This document shows positions 1 to 7,786 of a stretch of 27,226 nt of DNA, one piece after another. The notes beneath the pieces were generated by a model that saw only the letters and a program-made list of their open reading frames with translations, did no database searches and was not told the DNA's origin. How positions within the stretch are numbered: the first letter of the stretch is position 1; every line of letters starts with the position of its first letter. The translations under genes and the position numbers were made by a program. The stretch is from Bifidobacterium breve (GTDB lineage: Bacteria; Actinomycetota; Actinomycetes; Nanopelagicales; Nanopelagicaceae): positions 1-27,226 of the forward strand of contig CAMBOZ010000010.1 in NCBI GenBank assembly GCA_945869505.1, given 5' to 3'.

Positions 1-90
1 TACCGCTTCGCCAAAGGTGCGGCCAGTCGCGGCCCACGATTTACCTTCAAAAATTCTGCCATCATCTAATACAAGAAAGGCTTTAGCCAT
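1..90 (-). CDS. carA: Carbamoyl-phosphate synthase small subunit, N-terminal fragment
   Basis: Only the first 30 codons lie in the window; the rest runs off the left edge. CarA is the glutamine amidotransferase subunit that supplies ammonia to CarB for carbamoyl phosphate, the first intermediate of pyrimidine and arginine synthesis. The visible residues begin [19 protein letters not shown] and continue to a GxTFGEAV stretch, the usual CarA amino-terminal pattern (DGxxFxGxS, then GxTxGE). The ATG at 88-90 shares one base with the pyrC TAA stop (TAATG) and follows a strong GGGAGGT ribosome-binding site at 96-102 inside the end of pyrC. It is therefore translationally linked to pyrC as the fourth gene of pyrR-pyrB-pyrC-carA. 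The catalytic domain is out of view, so the call rests on the N-terminus and operon position. Confidence 0.88.
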   Translation of the reverse strand, partial: MAKAFLVLDDGRIFEGKSWAATGRTFGEAV

Positions 91-1400
91 TACTTACCTC
101 CCTGTGAAGTAAGTTTCCCGTTGAGATAAGTGGGTGAGCCGCGGAAGAAGGTTGCCGTAACAACACCCTGCAGTTCCATGCCGTGGAAAGGAGTATTGCG
201 GCTGCGGGATGCGACTCGGTCGCGATCAACGCGCATACTTTGAGTGGGATTAATTACGGATAGATTGGCCACGTTACCGACTGCAATTTCTTGTCCGTGA
301 TCCGAATATCGGCCGATTCGCGCTGGCGCATAACTCATTCGTTCCGCCACCGCCTCCCAAGACATTAAACCCGTAGCCACCATAGTCTGATTAATGATGG
401 ATAACGCACTTTCTAGCCCAAGCATTCCAAAGGCCGCTTCCTGCCATTCCACCTCTTTCGCCTCCGCTGGATGAGGTGCGTGATCGGTTGCCACAATATC
501 GATGGTTCCATCGGCGAGGCCTTCGCGCAGCGCCTCAACATCACGTTGCGTACGAAGTGGCGGATTAACTTTATAAATCGGATCGTAACTAAGTGCTCTC
601 TCATCCGTTAGCAGTAAATGATGTGGAGTTACTTCAGCCGTTACATCTATTCCACGTGCTTTCGCCCAGCGGACTATTTCGACTCCCCCAGACGTTGTTA
701 GATGACAAATATGTAGGCGAGATTTAACGTGGTCGGCTATTAATACATCGCGCGCAATGACCGCTTCTTCAGCAACAGCTGGCCATCCTTTTAGGCCAAG
801 CTTTGAAGATATTTCGCCCTCATTCATCTGAGCACCAATTGTTAAACGCGGCTCCTGAGCATGTTGAGCAATGACACCATCGAACTTCTTCACATATTCC
901 AGTGCTCTTCGCATTACCAAAGGATCGAAAACGCAATTACCGTCATCGCTAAAGATTCGCACACGCGCGCGTGAATCAGCCATTGCGCCAATTTCAGAAA
1001 GATGCTCCCCTAACAATCCGCGAGTGACCGCGCCAATCGGAAACACATCCACGAAGCCAGCGCTCTGTCCTAACGCGTAAACCTGCTCAACTACGCCTGC
1101 GGTGTCGGCTACAGGTGATGTATTGGCCATCGCTGAAACTGCAACAAATCCGCCTTTAGCCGCCGCCATTGATCCAGATAAAACTGTCTCAGCATCTTCC
1201 TTACCAGGTTCGCGCAAGTGGGTATGTAAATCAACTAGTCCAGGAAGTACGACTGACCCACTCAGATCAACTTCGATTACATCTCCCGATTTTGCAATGG
1301 ATTTTGATAGTGCGGATATTCTTCCGTTGCGAATTTCAATGTCGTTCTTACTGCCATCAGGAAGAGTTAACCCTTTAAGTAAGTAATTATCTTGTGTCAT
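90..1400 (-). CDS. pyrC: Dihydroorotase (class I, PyrC)
   Basis: Dihydroorotase cyclises N-carbamoyl-aspartate to dihydroorotate, step three of UMP synthesis, in the cytoplasm. The 436-residue protein is of normal class I length. The metal-binding signature HTHLREPG (His59 and His61) is intact. Further expected ligands are His180 in IAQHAQEP and His233 in [10 protein letters not shown]. The catalytic Asp306 lies in TDHAPH. The start ATG at 1398-1400 overlaps the pyrB stop by four bases (ATGA), and the stop overlaps the carA start by one base, so the operon is tightly coupled. Several overlapping plus-strand frames here are shadows of this gene. Nothing suggests a break or an unusual substrate. 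Confidence 0.97.
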   Translation of the reverse strand: MTQDNYLLKGLTLPDGSKNDIEIRNGRISALSKSIAKSGDVIEVDLSGSVVLPGLVDLHTHLREPGKEDAETVLSGSMAAAKGGFVAVSAMANTSPVADTAGVVEQVYALGQSAGFVDVFPIGAVTRGLLGEHLSEIGAMADSRARVRIFSDDGNCVFDPLVMRRALEYVKKFDGVIAQHAQEPRLTIGAQMNEGEISSKLGLKGWPAVAEEAVIARDVLIADHVKSRLHICHLTTSGGVEIVRWAKARGIDVTAEVTPHHLLLTDERALSYDPIYKVNPPLRTQRDVEALREGLADGTIDIVATDHAPHPAEAKEVEWQEAAFGMLGLESALSIINQTMVATGLMSWEAVAERMSYAPARIGRYSDHGQEIAVGNVANLSVINPTQSMRVDRDRVASRSRNTPFHGMELQGVVTATFFRGSPTYLNGKLTSQGGK

Positions 1401-2344
1401 AGCGTTGCCTCAATCTCTTGGTTACCCGCGAGGAGTAAGTAAAGAACCGCCATACGGATACTAACTCCATTCGCAACTTGCTCAACAATGACCGAGCGTG
1501 CACCATCTGCAGCATCTGCAGTGATTTCCAGACCACGATTCATTGGTCCTGGATGCATAACAATCGCATCAGGCTTCAGCGCGCGAATTCGATCGCTATT
1601 TAATCCGAAGTATCTGGAGTACTCACGTGCGCTGGGGAAGAAAAGTTCACTCATTCTCTCCATTTGAATTCTCAGCATCATCACCGCATCAACGCTATCA
1701 ATGACCGCATCTAAATCATAAGAAATAGCGCACGGCCAACTTTCAACGCCAACCGGCAATAGAGTAGGCGGAGCGACTAAAACTACCTGCGCTCCAAGTT
1801 TGGCTAGAAGAAGAACGTTAGATCGCGCAACACGCGAATGTAAAACATCACCGACTATTGCAACGCGCAGACCAGATAAATCACTAGCGCCTTTCGATGA
1901 GTGCTTACGAATAGTGAAAGCATCAAGTAACGCCTGGCTGGGATGTTCGTGGGTGCCATCTCCAGCATTTATAACAGCACCTGACATCCAACGTGAATCA
2001 GCTAACCTCTGCGCAGCACCGGATGCACCGTGTCTGATAATCACAGCATCAGCGCCCATAGCTTGTAACGTCTGCGCAGTATCTTTTAGCGATTCGCCTT
2101 TACTGATGCTTGAACCTTTTGCAGAGAAATTAATTACGTCGGCCGATAGCCTCTTCGCCGCAGCTTCAAAAGAGATTCGTGTACGAGTGGAATCTTCAGC
2201 AAAGAGATTCACGATCGTGCGACCACGCAAAGTTGGCAACTTCTTCATAGGCCCGTCGCTGACTCGTGCCATTTCTTGCGCGGTATCTAGGATTGAAATC
2301 GCTTCAGCTTTTGAGAGGTCATTTATTGAGAGTAGGTGCTTCAT
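1397..2344 (-). CDS. pyrB: Aspartate carbamoyltransferase catalytic subunit
   Basis: PyrB condenses carbamoyl phosphate with L-aspartate, the committed step of pyrimidine synthesis. The 315-residue protein has the carbamoyl-phosphate loop STRTR at about residues 52-56, the HPSQALLD motif in the middle, a [11 protein letters not shown] segment and [10 protein letters not shown] near the C-terminus. These distinguish it from ornithine carbamoyltransferase, which has a different C-terminal signature. No regulatory subunit gene (pyrI) is next to it, as expected in Actinobacteria. The ATG at 2342-2344 overlaps the pyrR stop by four bases. A long plus-strand open frame at 1800-2426 lies antisense to it and is judged a shadow. 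Confidence 0.97.
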   Translation of the reverse strand: MKHLLSINDLSKAEAISILDTAQEMARVSDGPMKKLPTLRGRTIVNLFAEDSTRTRISFEAAAKRLSADVINFSAKGSSISKGESLKDTAQTLQAMGADAVIIRHGASGAAQRLADSRWMSGAVINAGDGTHEHPSQALLDAFTIRKHSSKGASDLSGLRVAIVGDVLHSRVARSNVLLLAKLGAQVVLVAPPTLLPVGVESWPCAISYDLDAVIDSVDAVMMLRIQMERMSELFFPSAREYSRYFGLNSDRIRALKPDAIVMHPGPMNRGLEITADAADGARSVIVEQVANGVSIRMAVLYLLLAGNQEIEATL

Positions 2345-2874
2345 TCTGAACTGCCTTCAACCAATACCTCATCGACACCGTCTAGTTCGGTTAGATGAAC
2401 TATTACGCTCTGAGACGATGCGGTAGGAATATTCTTGCCGACGTAATCCGCACGAATTGGTAGTTCCCGGTGACCACGATCAACCAAGATCGCTAACTGA
2501 ACGCTCTTTGGACGACCAATCTCACCTAAAGCATCCAAGGCGGCTCTAATCGTTCTGCCAGAGTAAAGAACATCATCGACGAGAATTACATTTCTATCCT
2601 CAACACCAAGAGCGGGAATCATCGTCGGCATCAACGCCCGAGGCGGACGCATCCGCAGATCATCGCGATGCAGTGTTATATCTAAGGTACCAACCTGAAT
2701 CGAAGCGCCTTCGATCTTGGAAATTATCTCGGCAATGCGTTTAGCAAGATGTGCGCCACGGGTTGGAATGCCTAATAAAGTGATTGTGCTGGATCCAGAA
2801 TTTCTTTCGAGGATCTCATGCGAAATACGGGTCAGTGCGCGGGAAATATCTGGCGCAGGCAGGACAAGGCTCAT
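2341..2874 (-). CDS. pyrR: PyrR: pyrimidine operon regulator / uracil phosphoribosyltransferase
   Basis: PyrR is an RNA-binding regulator of the phosphoribosyltransferase fold. With UMP or UTP bound, it grips a conserved stem-loop in pyr mRNA; many homologues also have uracil phosphoribosyltransferase activity. The 177-residue protein is of standard length and has the PRPP-binding loop [10 protein letters not shown] at residues 99-108, preceded by the [10 protein letters not shown] segment at about 35-44. The start ATG at 2872-2874 has a GAAGGAG ribosome-binding site just upstream. A PyrR-type hairpin (2888-2905) abuts that site, so the gene probably limits its own translation and that of the coupled pyrB, pyrC and carA. 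It is first in the operon and divergent from bldD. Confidence 0.96.
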   Translation of the reverse strand: MSLVLPAPDISRALTRISHEILERNSGSSTITLLGIPTRGAHLAKRIAEIISKIEGASIQVGTLDITLHRDDLRMRPPRALMPTMIPALGVEDRNVILVDDVLYSGRTIRAALDALGEIGRPKSVQLAILVDRGHRELPIRADYVGKNIPTASSQSVIVHLTELDGVDEVLVEGSSE

Positions 2875-2880
2875 TTAAAT

Positions 2881-2887
2881 CTCCTTC
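2881..2887 (-). promoter_or_regulatory. pyrR ribosome-binding site
   Basis: On the minus strand this reads GAAGGAG, followed by six bases and the pyrR ATG. The PyrR-type hairpin ends one base upstream, so occupancy of the hairpin would block ribosome access. This arrangement decides how the operon is likely controlled. Confidence 0.8.
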
Positions 2888-2905
2888 CCCGCCTCGCAGG
2901 ACGGG
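2888..2905 (-). promoter_or_regulatory. PyrR-binding RNA stem-loop in the pyr leader
   Basis: The minus-strand leader contains CCCGUCCUGCGAGGCGGG. CCCG pairs with CGGG, a U is bulged, CC pairs with GG, and UGCGA forms the loop. The core UCCUGCGAGG fits the PyrR recognition pattern UCCNGNGAGG known from Bacillus attenuators and from mycobacterial pyr leaders. There is no following U-tract, so this is not a transcription attenuator. Its placement directly against the GAAGGAG site points to translational repression, as reported for Mycobacterium smegmatis. The pairing and consensus match are seen; the mechanism is inferred by homology. Confidence 0.82.
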
Positions 2906-2925
2906 TCGTTAAAGGATGTTGGCAA

Positions 2926-2931
2926 ATGATA
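2926..2931 (-). promoter_or_regulatory. Candidate -10 element of the pyr operon promoter
   Basis: The minus strand reads TGTATCAT here, with TATCAT fitting the actinobacterial TANNNT -10 pattern and a TG just before it. Transcription starting 6 to 8 bases downstream would give a short leader of about 45 bases that contains the complete PyrR hairpin. No convincing -35 hexamer is visible at the usual distance, so this remains tentative. Confidence 0.4.
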
Positions 2932-2986
2932 CACCGACCGGACCTCATCCTGTGGATGGAGAAAATGTGTGTGGCGCAGCGCAATC

Positions 2987-2992
2987 TAGCCT
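2987..2992 (+). promoter_or_regulatory. Candidate -10 element for a leaderless bldD transcript
   Basis: TAGCCT fits TANNNT and ends seven bases before the ATG at 3000-3002, so transcription would start at or next to the A of the start codon. No Shine-Dalgarno sequence precedes that ATG. Leaderless messages with this geometry are common in Actinobacteria. No clear -35 sequence is present. Confidence 0.45.
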
Positions 2993-2999
2993 GTGGCCC

Positions 3000-3494
3000 A
3001 TGAATAATCTGTCAGCCATCACTCAGCCAACACCTCAATCAGTTGCCATTCGCCTGCGCTCCATACGTAAATCTCGGGGATGGACGCTACATGATGTCGA
3101 GAGTAAATCAGATGGGTCAATTAAAGCGGTAGTGATGGGCTCATACGAAAGAGGCACCCGTGCGATATCACTAGCTCGTGCTCTTGAGTTAGCTAACTTA
3201 TTCGCAATTCCGATTGCGGATCTTTTGAGTGATCCCGTTTCAGGGGGAGACGAGAAGTTAGGGTTTCGACGATTTGATCAGCGGCGAATTGTAAAGTTAC
3301 TTTCCGAGAAAGATGATGAAGCGTTGGGGAAACTCAATAAGTTTCTGAATGCAATAGCCCGTCGAAGAGGAGATTGGAATGGCGAGATATTAACGCTGCG
3401 CAGTACCGATCTAGATACCCTAACTCTTATTTTAGAGATGAGTCAGAGCCAGTTAGGAGAATGGCTAAAAGAAGAAAGTATTGCCTTCGGGTAA
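3000..3494 (+). CDS. bldD: BldD-like transcriptional regulator with c-di-GMP signature
   Basis: This 164-residue protein matches Streptomyces BldD in length, domain order and neighbourhood (between pyrR and nusB). BldD represses developmental and other genes and dimerises when four c-di-GMP molecules bind its C-terminal domain. An N-terminal helix-turn-helix covers about residues 15-80 and includes the family-typical KAVVMGSYERGTRA. The C-terminal domain contains RGD at 123-125 and RSTD at 134-137 separated by exactly eight residues, the RXD-X8-RXXD ligand motif. The open frame extends upstream to 2916, but the homology starts after 3000 and a likely -10 element precedes this ATG. An in-frame GTG at 2967 with GGAG upstream is the alternative start. 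The gene is divergent from pyrR and its stop lies two bases from that of convergent nusB. Confidence 0.9.
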   Translation: MNNLSAITQPTPQSVAIRLRSIRKSRGWTLHDVESKSDGSIKAVVMGSYERGTRAISLARALELANLFAIPIADLLSDPVSGGDEKLGFRRFDQRRIVKLLSEKDDEALGKLNKFLNAIARRRGDWNGEILTLRSTDLDTLTLILEMSQSQLGEWLKEESIAFG

Positions 3495-3496
3495 CG

Positions 3497-3919
3497 CTAA
3501 ATCGCCAAGCTATCTTTAATTGAAGCGATTCGCCCTAAAACTCCGTGTATATAGGTTGCCGAGTCATCTGTCGAAAGCTCTTTAGCTAAATTAAGTGCTT
3601 CATCAATTGCAATGGCATCTTCTAAATCTTTACACCACAGAATTTCGTAGATACCTAGCCGCAAAATATTTCGATCAACCGCCGGAAGGCGATCAATATC
3701 CCAGCCTTGAGCGTAGGTGCTTATCAACTCGTCAATCTTGCGTCGGTTTTCAGCGATACCGAAAATCAGTTCCTTTGTGTACTCACGAATAGGACGAGCA
3801 TCAGGTCCCTCATCTATTACATCGCGCAGGGCTAAAAGATCTGCGGGAGCTTGTCCGCGGATATCTCCCTCGTAAAGTAAATCTAGGCTCTGTTTACGAG
3901 CCTTACTTCTAGCGGACAC
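3497..3919 (-). CDS. nusB: Transcription antitermination / rRNA maturation factor NusB
   Basis: NusB binds boxA RNA with ribosomal protein S10 in rRNA antitermination complexes. The 140-residue protein begins with the hallmark SARSKARKQSLDLLYEGD segment and ends with IDEALNLAKELSTDDSATYI and GVLGRI, both typical of NusB. The start is GTG at 3917-3919, sharing one base with the efp TAG stop (TAGTG). No ribosome-binding site is evident, so translation probably depends on coupling to efp. The stop lies two bases from the convergent bldD stop. The length and the efp-nusB order are standard. Confidence 0.95.
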   Translation of the reverse strand: MSARSKARKQSLDLLYEGDIRGQAPADLLALRDVIDEGPDARPIREYTKELIFGIAENRRKIDELISTYAQGWDIDRLPAVDRNILRLGIYEILWCKDLEDAIAIDEALNLAKELSTDDSATYIHGVLGRIASIKDSLAI

Positions 3920-4479
3920 TAGTTAGCGCGACCCAAATATGAACCATCGCGAGTGTCAACGAGAACCTTTTCATCTTGCTTAATAAACAAGGGGACTTGG
4001 ATTTGAATTCCGGTTTCTACCGTCGCTGGCTTAGTGCCTCCTGAAGAGCGATCACCTTGCAGGCCTGGTTCGGTGTAAGTAACTGTTAAAACAACAGAGG
4101 CCGGAAGTTCGATATAGAGCGGATTATTTTCGTGGATAGCAACGATTGCTTCGGTATTTTCCAACATATATTGAGCAGAATCACCGACAGTTGCAGCACT
4201 GATATTCATCTGATCAAAAGTCTTATTGTCCATAAATACGAAATCTTCGCCCTCTTTATAGAGGAAATTCATTTCACGCTTTTCAAGGATGGCGACTTCA
4301 ATTTTCACGCCAGCATTGAAAGTCTTATCAACAACTTTGCCAGTCAAAACTTGCTTAAGTTTTGTGCGCACAAATGCTGGGCCTTTTCCTGGCTTTACGT
4401 GTTGAAACTCAACAACAGTCCATAGCTGACCATCGATATCTAGGGTCATTCCATTTTTTAGATCATTTGTTGTTGCCAC
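3919..4479 (-). CDS. efp: Translation elongation factor P
   Basis: EF-P binds between the P and E sites and relieves ribosome stalling at consecutive prolines. The 186-residue protein has the normal three-domain length. The loop that reaches the peptidyl-transferase centre reads KPGKGPA at residues 29-35, with Lys32 at the tip. Actinobacterial EF-Ps with this loop have been reported to work without lysine modification, and no modification enzyme gene is nearby. The start is GTG at 4477-4479 with a GGAG site a few bases upstream. The C-terminal domain is complete and ends in [13 protein letters not shown] 114-base spacer separates it from aroQ, the largest gap inside the aro-nusB run, so efp may have its own promoter. 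Confidence 0.97.
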   Translation of the reverse strand: MATTNDLKNGMTLDIDGQLWTVVEFQHVKPGKGPAFVRTKLKQVLTGKVVDKTFNAGVKIEVAILEKREMNFLYKEGEDFVFMDNKTFDQMNISAATVGDSAQYMLENTEAIVAIHENNPLYIELPASVVLTVTYTEPGLQGDRSSGGTKPATVETGIQIQVPLFIKQDEKVLVDTRDGSYLGRAN

Positions 4480-4500
4480 GATAACTCCAGTTCACGCACC

Positions 4501-4530
4501 AGCGTAATTAATCAACCGATTGCGTTCGAA
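4501..4530 (-). promoter_or_regulatory. Candidate efp promoter (weak)
   Basis: Within the aroQ-efp spacer, the minus strand has TACGCT (4501-4506), fitting the TANNNT -10 pattern, 18 bases downstream of TTCGAA (4525-4530). The -35 match is poor. The call rests mainly on position: this is the only roomy spacer in the aro-efp-nusB run. No hairpin plus T-tract terminator is seen in the same gap. Confidence 0.25.
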
Positions 4531-4568
4531 GGGATTACCACGCGAGGTTGGCCTCCGATTTTCGAAGG
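4525..4568. repeat. Two direct copies of TTCGAAGG in the efp upstream spacer
   Basis: TTCGAAGG occurs at 4525-4532 and again at 4561-4568, exactly 36 bases apart start to start. Each contains the palindrome TTCGAA. Between them is a short inverted repeat, GAGG-TTGG-CCTC, at 4544-4555. This could be a regulator site or chance; no known motif is recognised. Confidence 0.35.
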
Positions 4569-4593
4569 CTATTGGAGAAGTTTACCTGAAGAT

Positions 4594-5025
4594 TTAACTA
4601 GTTAAGGCCTTCAGCGCGATCAACGCCAATACATAGGAATTCGGTCCAAATCCACCGATCGTGCCATTGGCTACTCCAGAAATTACTGAAGTGTGTCTAA
4701 ATTCTTCACGCGCTAAGGGATTTGAAAGATGAACTTCAATTAACGGCGCCTTAACCAATTCGGCTGCATCTCTGATCGCGTATGAATAATGCGTGAATGC
4801 AGCTGGATTGATTATTACCGGCATTGATCCATCTGCTGCCTCGTGCAACCAAGAAATAATCGTAGCTTCATCGTCGCTCTGTCTAACATCGGCAGTGAAT
4901 CCGTGCGTCTTTGCAGCGCTCTCTATGTGGGCGACTAATTGCGGATAGCTCATATCACCGTAGATTGCAGACTCGCGAATATCTAGACGTGCCAAGTTCG
5001 GTCCATTGATTACTAAAACCTTCAT
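4594..5025 (-). CDS. aroQ: 3-dehydroquinate dehydratase, type II
   Basis: Type II dehydroquinase removes water from 3-dehydroquinate to give 3-dehydroshikimate; the family forms dodecamers. The 143-residue protein carries the full active-site set: Arg17 and Tyr22 (in IRESAIYG), Asn73 (INPAAF), His79, His99 and Arg110. These are offset by exactly two from the well-studied Mycobacterium tuberculosis enzyme. The lid segment is INGPNLARLDIRESAIYG, slightly unlike the common NLNLLGTREP form but with the catalytic residues kept. The ATG at 5023-5025 overlaps the aroB stop by four bases. In many Actinobacteria a Xaa-Pro peptidase gene sits between aroQ and efp; it is absent here. Confidence 0.96.
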   Translation of the reverse strand: MKVLVINGPNLARLDIRESAIYGDMSYPQLVAHIESAAKTHGFTADVRQSDDEATIISWLHEAADGSMPVIINPAAFTHYSYAIRDAAELVKAPLIEVHLSNPLAREEFRHTSVISGVANGTIGGFGPNSYVLALIALKALTS

Positions 5026-6077
5026 GAGCTCACCTTTTCATATGCCGAGAACAGGACTTGCTCATCTGGATTCTCCAAACGATCTGTCTTGCCTATACCA
5101 GTAATGGTAACGAACCGAAGGGACTTCCCGCGCGCTTTTTTATCAAGAGACATATTTGCAAGGAGTATCGGCCACGCACCTCGCTTATAAGAAGTCGGTA
5201 GACCCAATCCTTTCAATATATCTAGATGATCCTTCGCTAAATCCTCTGCAATCAAACCTAAAGACAATTGCAGTTGCGCCATAAAGGCCATGCCAATCGC
5301 AACGCACTCTCCGTGGCGCATTAAAAACTTTGATTCCAGTTCAATTGCGTGACCTAAAGTGTGACCGTAATTTAACGCCTCACGAGCAAAGCTTTCTTTG
5401 AAATCTAGTGACACCACATTGGCCTTGACTGCTATTGCGCGCGTAAAAATCTCCTTCACGGTTGCCTTATCTGCACGAATCTGCGTCAGCGACTTACCGC
5501 GAATCTGTTTCAGGATCACTTCATCGGCGATAAACCCGGCCTTAACTACCTCCGCCAAACCGGCGGCGTAATCGCGATCAGAAAGCGTTTCTAACCAAGT
5601 GAAATCAACCACGACGGAAATCGGGCTATGAAAAGCACCAATTAGATTCTTACCGTAATCACTATTGATCGCTGTTTTCCCACCAACGGCAGCGTCGACC
5701 ATTCCCGCAACGGTTGTCGGCACTGCAATCCAATCAATCCCCCGCAACCAAGATGCGGCGGCAAACCCTCCAAAGTCTGTCGTCGCTCCACCGCCAACTG
5801 CAATTACTAAATCATTGCGCGTGAATCCAGCAGCACCTAACCAATCCCATACTTGTAGCAGCGTTGCACTTGATTTTCCAGATTCACCATCTGGTACGGG
5901 GAAGGTAAAAATCTCAGTGTCACCGAATTCTAAATTACCAAATTTGGATTTCATATCTTCGGAGACGATCAGAGCCGCTCGAGAGCGTCCTTGGCTCAGT
6001 CTTACTAGTTCAGACTTCCAATCAACATCAATTAAAATCTCATATGAGCGTTCGGCGTTTACCTTGATTACGCTCAT
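5022..6077 (-). CDS. aroB: 3-dehydroquinate synthase
   Basis: AroB turns DAHP into 3-dehydroquinate using NAD+ and a divalent metal. The 351-residue protein has the NAD-binding GGGATTDFGGF segment at 96-106 and the VPTTVAGMVDAAVGGKTAIN block at 119-138. Expected metal ligands are Glu176 (GLAEVVK), His239 (NYGHTLGH) and His255 (RHGE). Length is normal and there is no fusion to aroK. The ATG at 6075-6077 overlaps the aroK stop by four bases. DAHP synthase and EPSP synthase, the steps before and near the end of the pathway, are not in this window. Confidence 0.97.
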   Translation of the reverse strand: MSVIKVNAERSYEILIDVDWKSELVRLSQGRSRAALIVSEDMKSKFGNLEFGDTEIFTFPVPDGESGKSSATLLQVWDWLGAAGFTRNDLVIAVGGGATTDFGGFAAASWLRGIDWIAVPTTVAGMVDAAVGGKTAINSDYGKNLIGAFHSPISVVVDFTWLETLSDRDYAAGLAEVVKAGFIADEVILKQIRGKSLTQIRADKATVKEIFTRAIAVKANVVSLDFKESFAREALNYGHTLGHAIELESKFLMRHGECVAIGMAFMAQLQLSLGLIAEDLAKDHLDILKGLGLPTSYKRGAWPILLANMSLDKKARGKSLRFVTITGIGKTDRLENPDEQVLFSAYEKVSS

Positions 6078-6580
6078 TGAGTAAGTCTAACAATCTCATC
6101 AGCAATATCCTTCGGAGCGCGATCATCTACTTTGACGATATGCGTTGCTAGCGCTTCGTAAATTGGGCGTCTTTTATCCATCAACTCCTGCCAGGTCCCT
6201 CTCGGGTTATTCATTAAAAGCGGACGGTCGCGGTTAAAGCCAACGCGTGGAGCAGCTGTTGCGAGTGAGACATCTAGATACACGACTGCAGATTCGCTCT
6301 TGTGCAGAAGATCCTGGGAGAAATCAGAAAGTGGCGCTCCTCCCCCTAGCGAAAGAACGCCGTTGACTTTGGCCAGCTCCTCTTGGAGAACTTCTTTCTC
6401 TAATTCTCGAAACCAAGGCTCACCTTTATCAATAAAGATCTGCGAGATGCTCGTGCCGGTGCGCGCCTCAATCAGGTCATCAGTATCTGTAAACGGAACA
6501 TGTAATTTTCGTGAAATAGCCCTGCCAATTGTAGATTTACCTGAACCTGGTGGGCCAATGAGTATTAATGAATTAGACAC
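6074..6580 (-). CDS. aroK: Shikimate kinase
   Basis: AroK phosphorylates shikimate with ATP. The 168-residue protein has a Walker A motif GPPGSGKST at 9-17, the shikimate-binding Asp34 in TDTDDLIE, Arg58 in GEPWFRELE, the GGG triplet at 79-81 and the LID arginine in RDRPLL at 117-122. The start is GTG at 6578-6580, five bases after the aroC stop. There is no good ribosome-binding site, so coupling to aroC is likely. It is a single-domain kinase of ordinary length. Confidence 0.96.
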   Translation of the reverse strand: MSNSLILIGPPGSGKSTIGRAISRKLHVPFTDTDDLIEARTGTSISQIFIDKGEPWFRELEKEVLQEELAKVNGVLSLGGGAPLSDFSQDLLHKSESAVVYLDVSLATAAPRVGFNRDRPLLMNNPRGTWQELMDKRRPIYEALATHIVKVDDRAPKDIADEIVRLTQ

Positions 6581-6585
6581 GATGA

Positions 6586-7773
6586 CTACTTAAATCTTAA
6601 ATTAGCGAGATATGACTCGTAATTACGTCTCGTTTCAGTGACGCTATCTCCGCCAAACTTTTCAAGAACCGCCTCGGCCAGAACAAGTGCGGCCATAGCT
6701 TCGGCGACTACACCGGCTGCGGGTACTGCACAAACATCTGAACGTTGGTTAATTGCTTTAGCAGCTTCGCCTGTCTTCACATCGATAGTGTCGAGCGCTT
6801 TAGGTACGGTAGATATCGGTTTCATTGCGACGCTTACTCGCAAAATTTCCCCATTAGACATTCCACCTTCAGTACCACCAGCGCGATCAGTGCGTCGCGC
6901 GATGAGTCCGTCGGTGCCGCGTTCAATTTCATCGTGAGCTACTGATCCGCGTCGCTCTGCTGTACGAAAACCATCACCAATTTCAACGCCTTTAATCGCT
7001 TGAATACCCATCATTGCGCCGGCCAATCGTGCATCGAGTCTGCGATCCCAATGAACGTGCGAGCCCAGTCCTGGTGGCAAGTTGTATGCGAGAACTTCAC
7101 AGACTCCGCCGAGTGTGTCTCCATCAGAGTGCGCTGCTTCTATTTCTGCAACCATTCGCAAACTAGTTGCCGGATCTGCACAACGCACCGGATCGGCATC
7201 GATCCGATCCATATCTGTTGCTAGTGGAAGCGCCGTACCGTCTGGGATTCGTGCTTGTCCTATTGAAACAACGTGGCTCAAGATAGTAATGCCAACGCTC
7301 TGTTCTAAGAAAGCTCTTGCTACGGCACCGAGCGCGACTCGAGCTGCAGTTTCGCGAGCACTTGCACGTTCCAGAATCGGACGAGCGTCGTCTAAATCGT
7401 ACTTTTGCATTCCTACTAAATCCGCGTGACCAGGACGCGGTCGCGTGAGAGGAGCGTTGCGCGCTAAATCTTTTATCTCCTCTAGTGGAACAGGATCAGC
7501 CGACATGACTTTTTCCCACTTGGGCCATTCAGAATTTCCAACTTGAATAGAAATTGGGCCACCTTGAGTCATTCCTAAACGAATGCCACCAAGAATCGTG
7601 ATCTTATCTGCTTCGAAATTCTGTCTTGCGCCGCGACCAAACCCGAGTCGACGACGCGTTAAATGAAAATCAATCTCTCTTGAAGAAAGTTCGACGCTTG
7701 CTGGGATTCCTTCAATAATTGCAGACAGAGCCTGCCCATGGGATTCACCTGCTGTAAGCCAACGCATTGTCAT
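6586..7773 (-). CDS. aroC: Chorismate synthase
   Basis: Chorismate synthase converts EPSP to chorismate with reduced FMN. The frame is open up to 7878, but the extra 35 residues overlap the end of the upstream peptidase gene and resemble nothing. The family N-terminus is [12 protein letters not shown], so the ATG at 7771-7773 (protein [13 protein letters not shown], 395 residues) is chosen; the ATG at 7765-7767 is nearly as good. The [12 protein letters not shown] block, the GGMSNGE motif and the late [17 protein letters not shown] segment match the family. No Shine-Dalgarno sequence precedes either ATG. The peptidase stop is 13 bases upstream. Confidence 0.95.
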   Translation of the reverse strand: MTMRWLTAGESHGQALSAIIEGIPASVELSSREIDFHLTRRRLGFGRGARQNFEADKITILGGIRLGMTQGGPISIQVGNSEWPKWEKVMSADPVPLEEIKDLARNAPLTRPRPGHADLVGMQKYDLDDARPILERASARETAARVALGAVARAFLEQSVGITILSHVVSIGQARIPDGTALPLATDMDRIDADPVRCADPATSLRMVAEIEAAHSDGDTLGGVCEVLAYNLPPGLGSHVHWDRRLDARLAGAMMGIQAIKGVEIGDGFRTAERRGSVAHDEIERGTDGLIARRTDRAGGTEGGMSNGEILRVSVAMKPISTVPKALDTIDVKTGEAAKAINQRSDVCAVPAAGVVAEAMAALVLAEAVLEKFGGDSVTETRRNYESYLANLRFK

Positions 7774-7786
7774 ATTGTGGCAGATA

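Noticed and set aside
1800..2426. A 208-codon plus-strand open frame antisense to pyrB and pyrR
   Set aside because: It lies wholly opposite two well-supported genes, has no recognisable motif or ribosome-binding site, and its composition (Ser/Arg/Ala/Ile-rich) is that of a codon shadow.
2888..2905. pyr leader hairpin as a transcription attenuator
   Set aside because: There is no U-run after the stem and no alternative antiterminator pairing in the short leader; translational control fits better.
2916..2999. N-terminal extension of the bldD frame
   Set aside because: The extra 28 residues have no BldD homology and would put the coding region over the pyr leader and promoter. The ATG at 3000 has a suitable -10 element. 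The in-frame GTG at 2967 remains a weaker alternative.
4544..4555. Possible terminator hairpin downstream of aroQ
   Set aside because: The stem is only four base pairs (GAGG/CCTC) with no T-tract, too weak to call a terminator.
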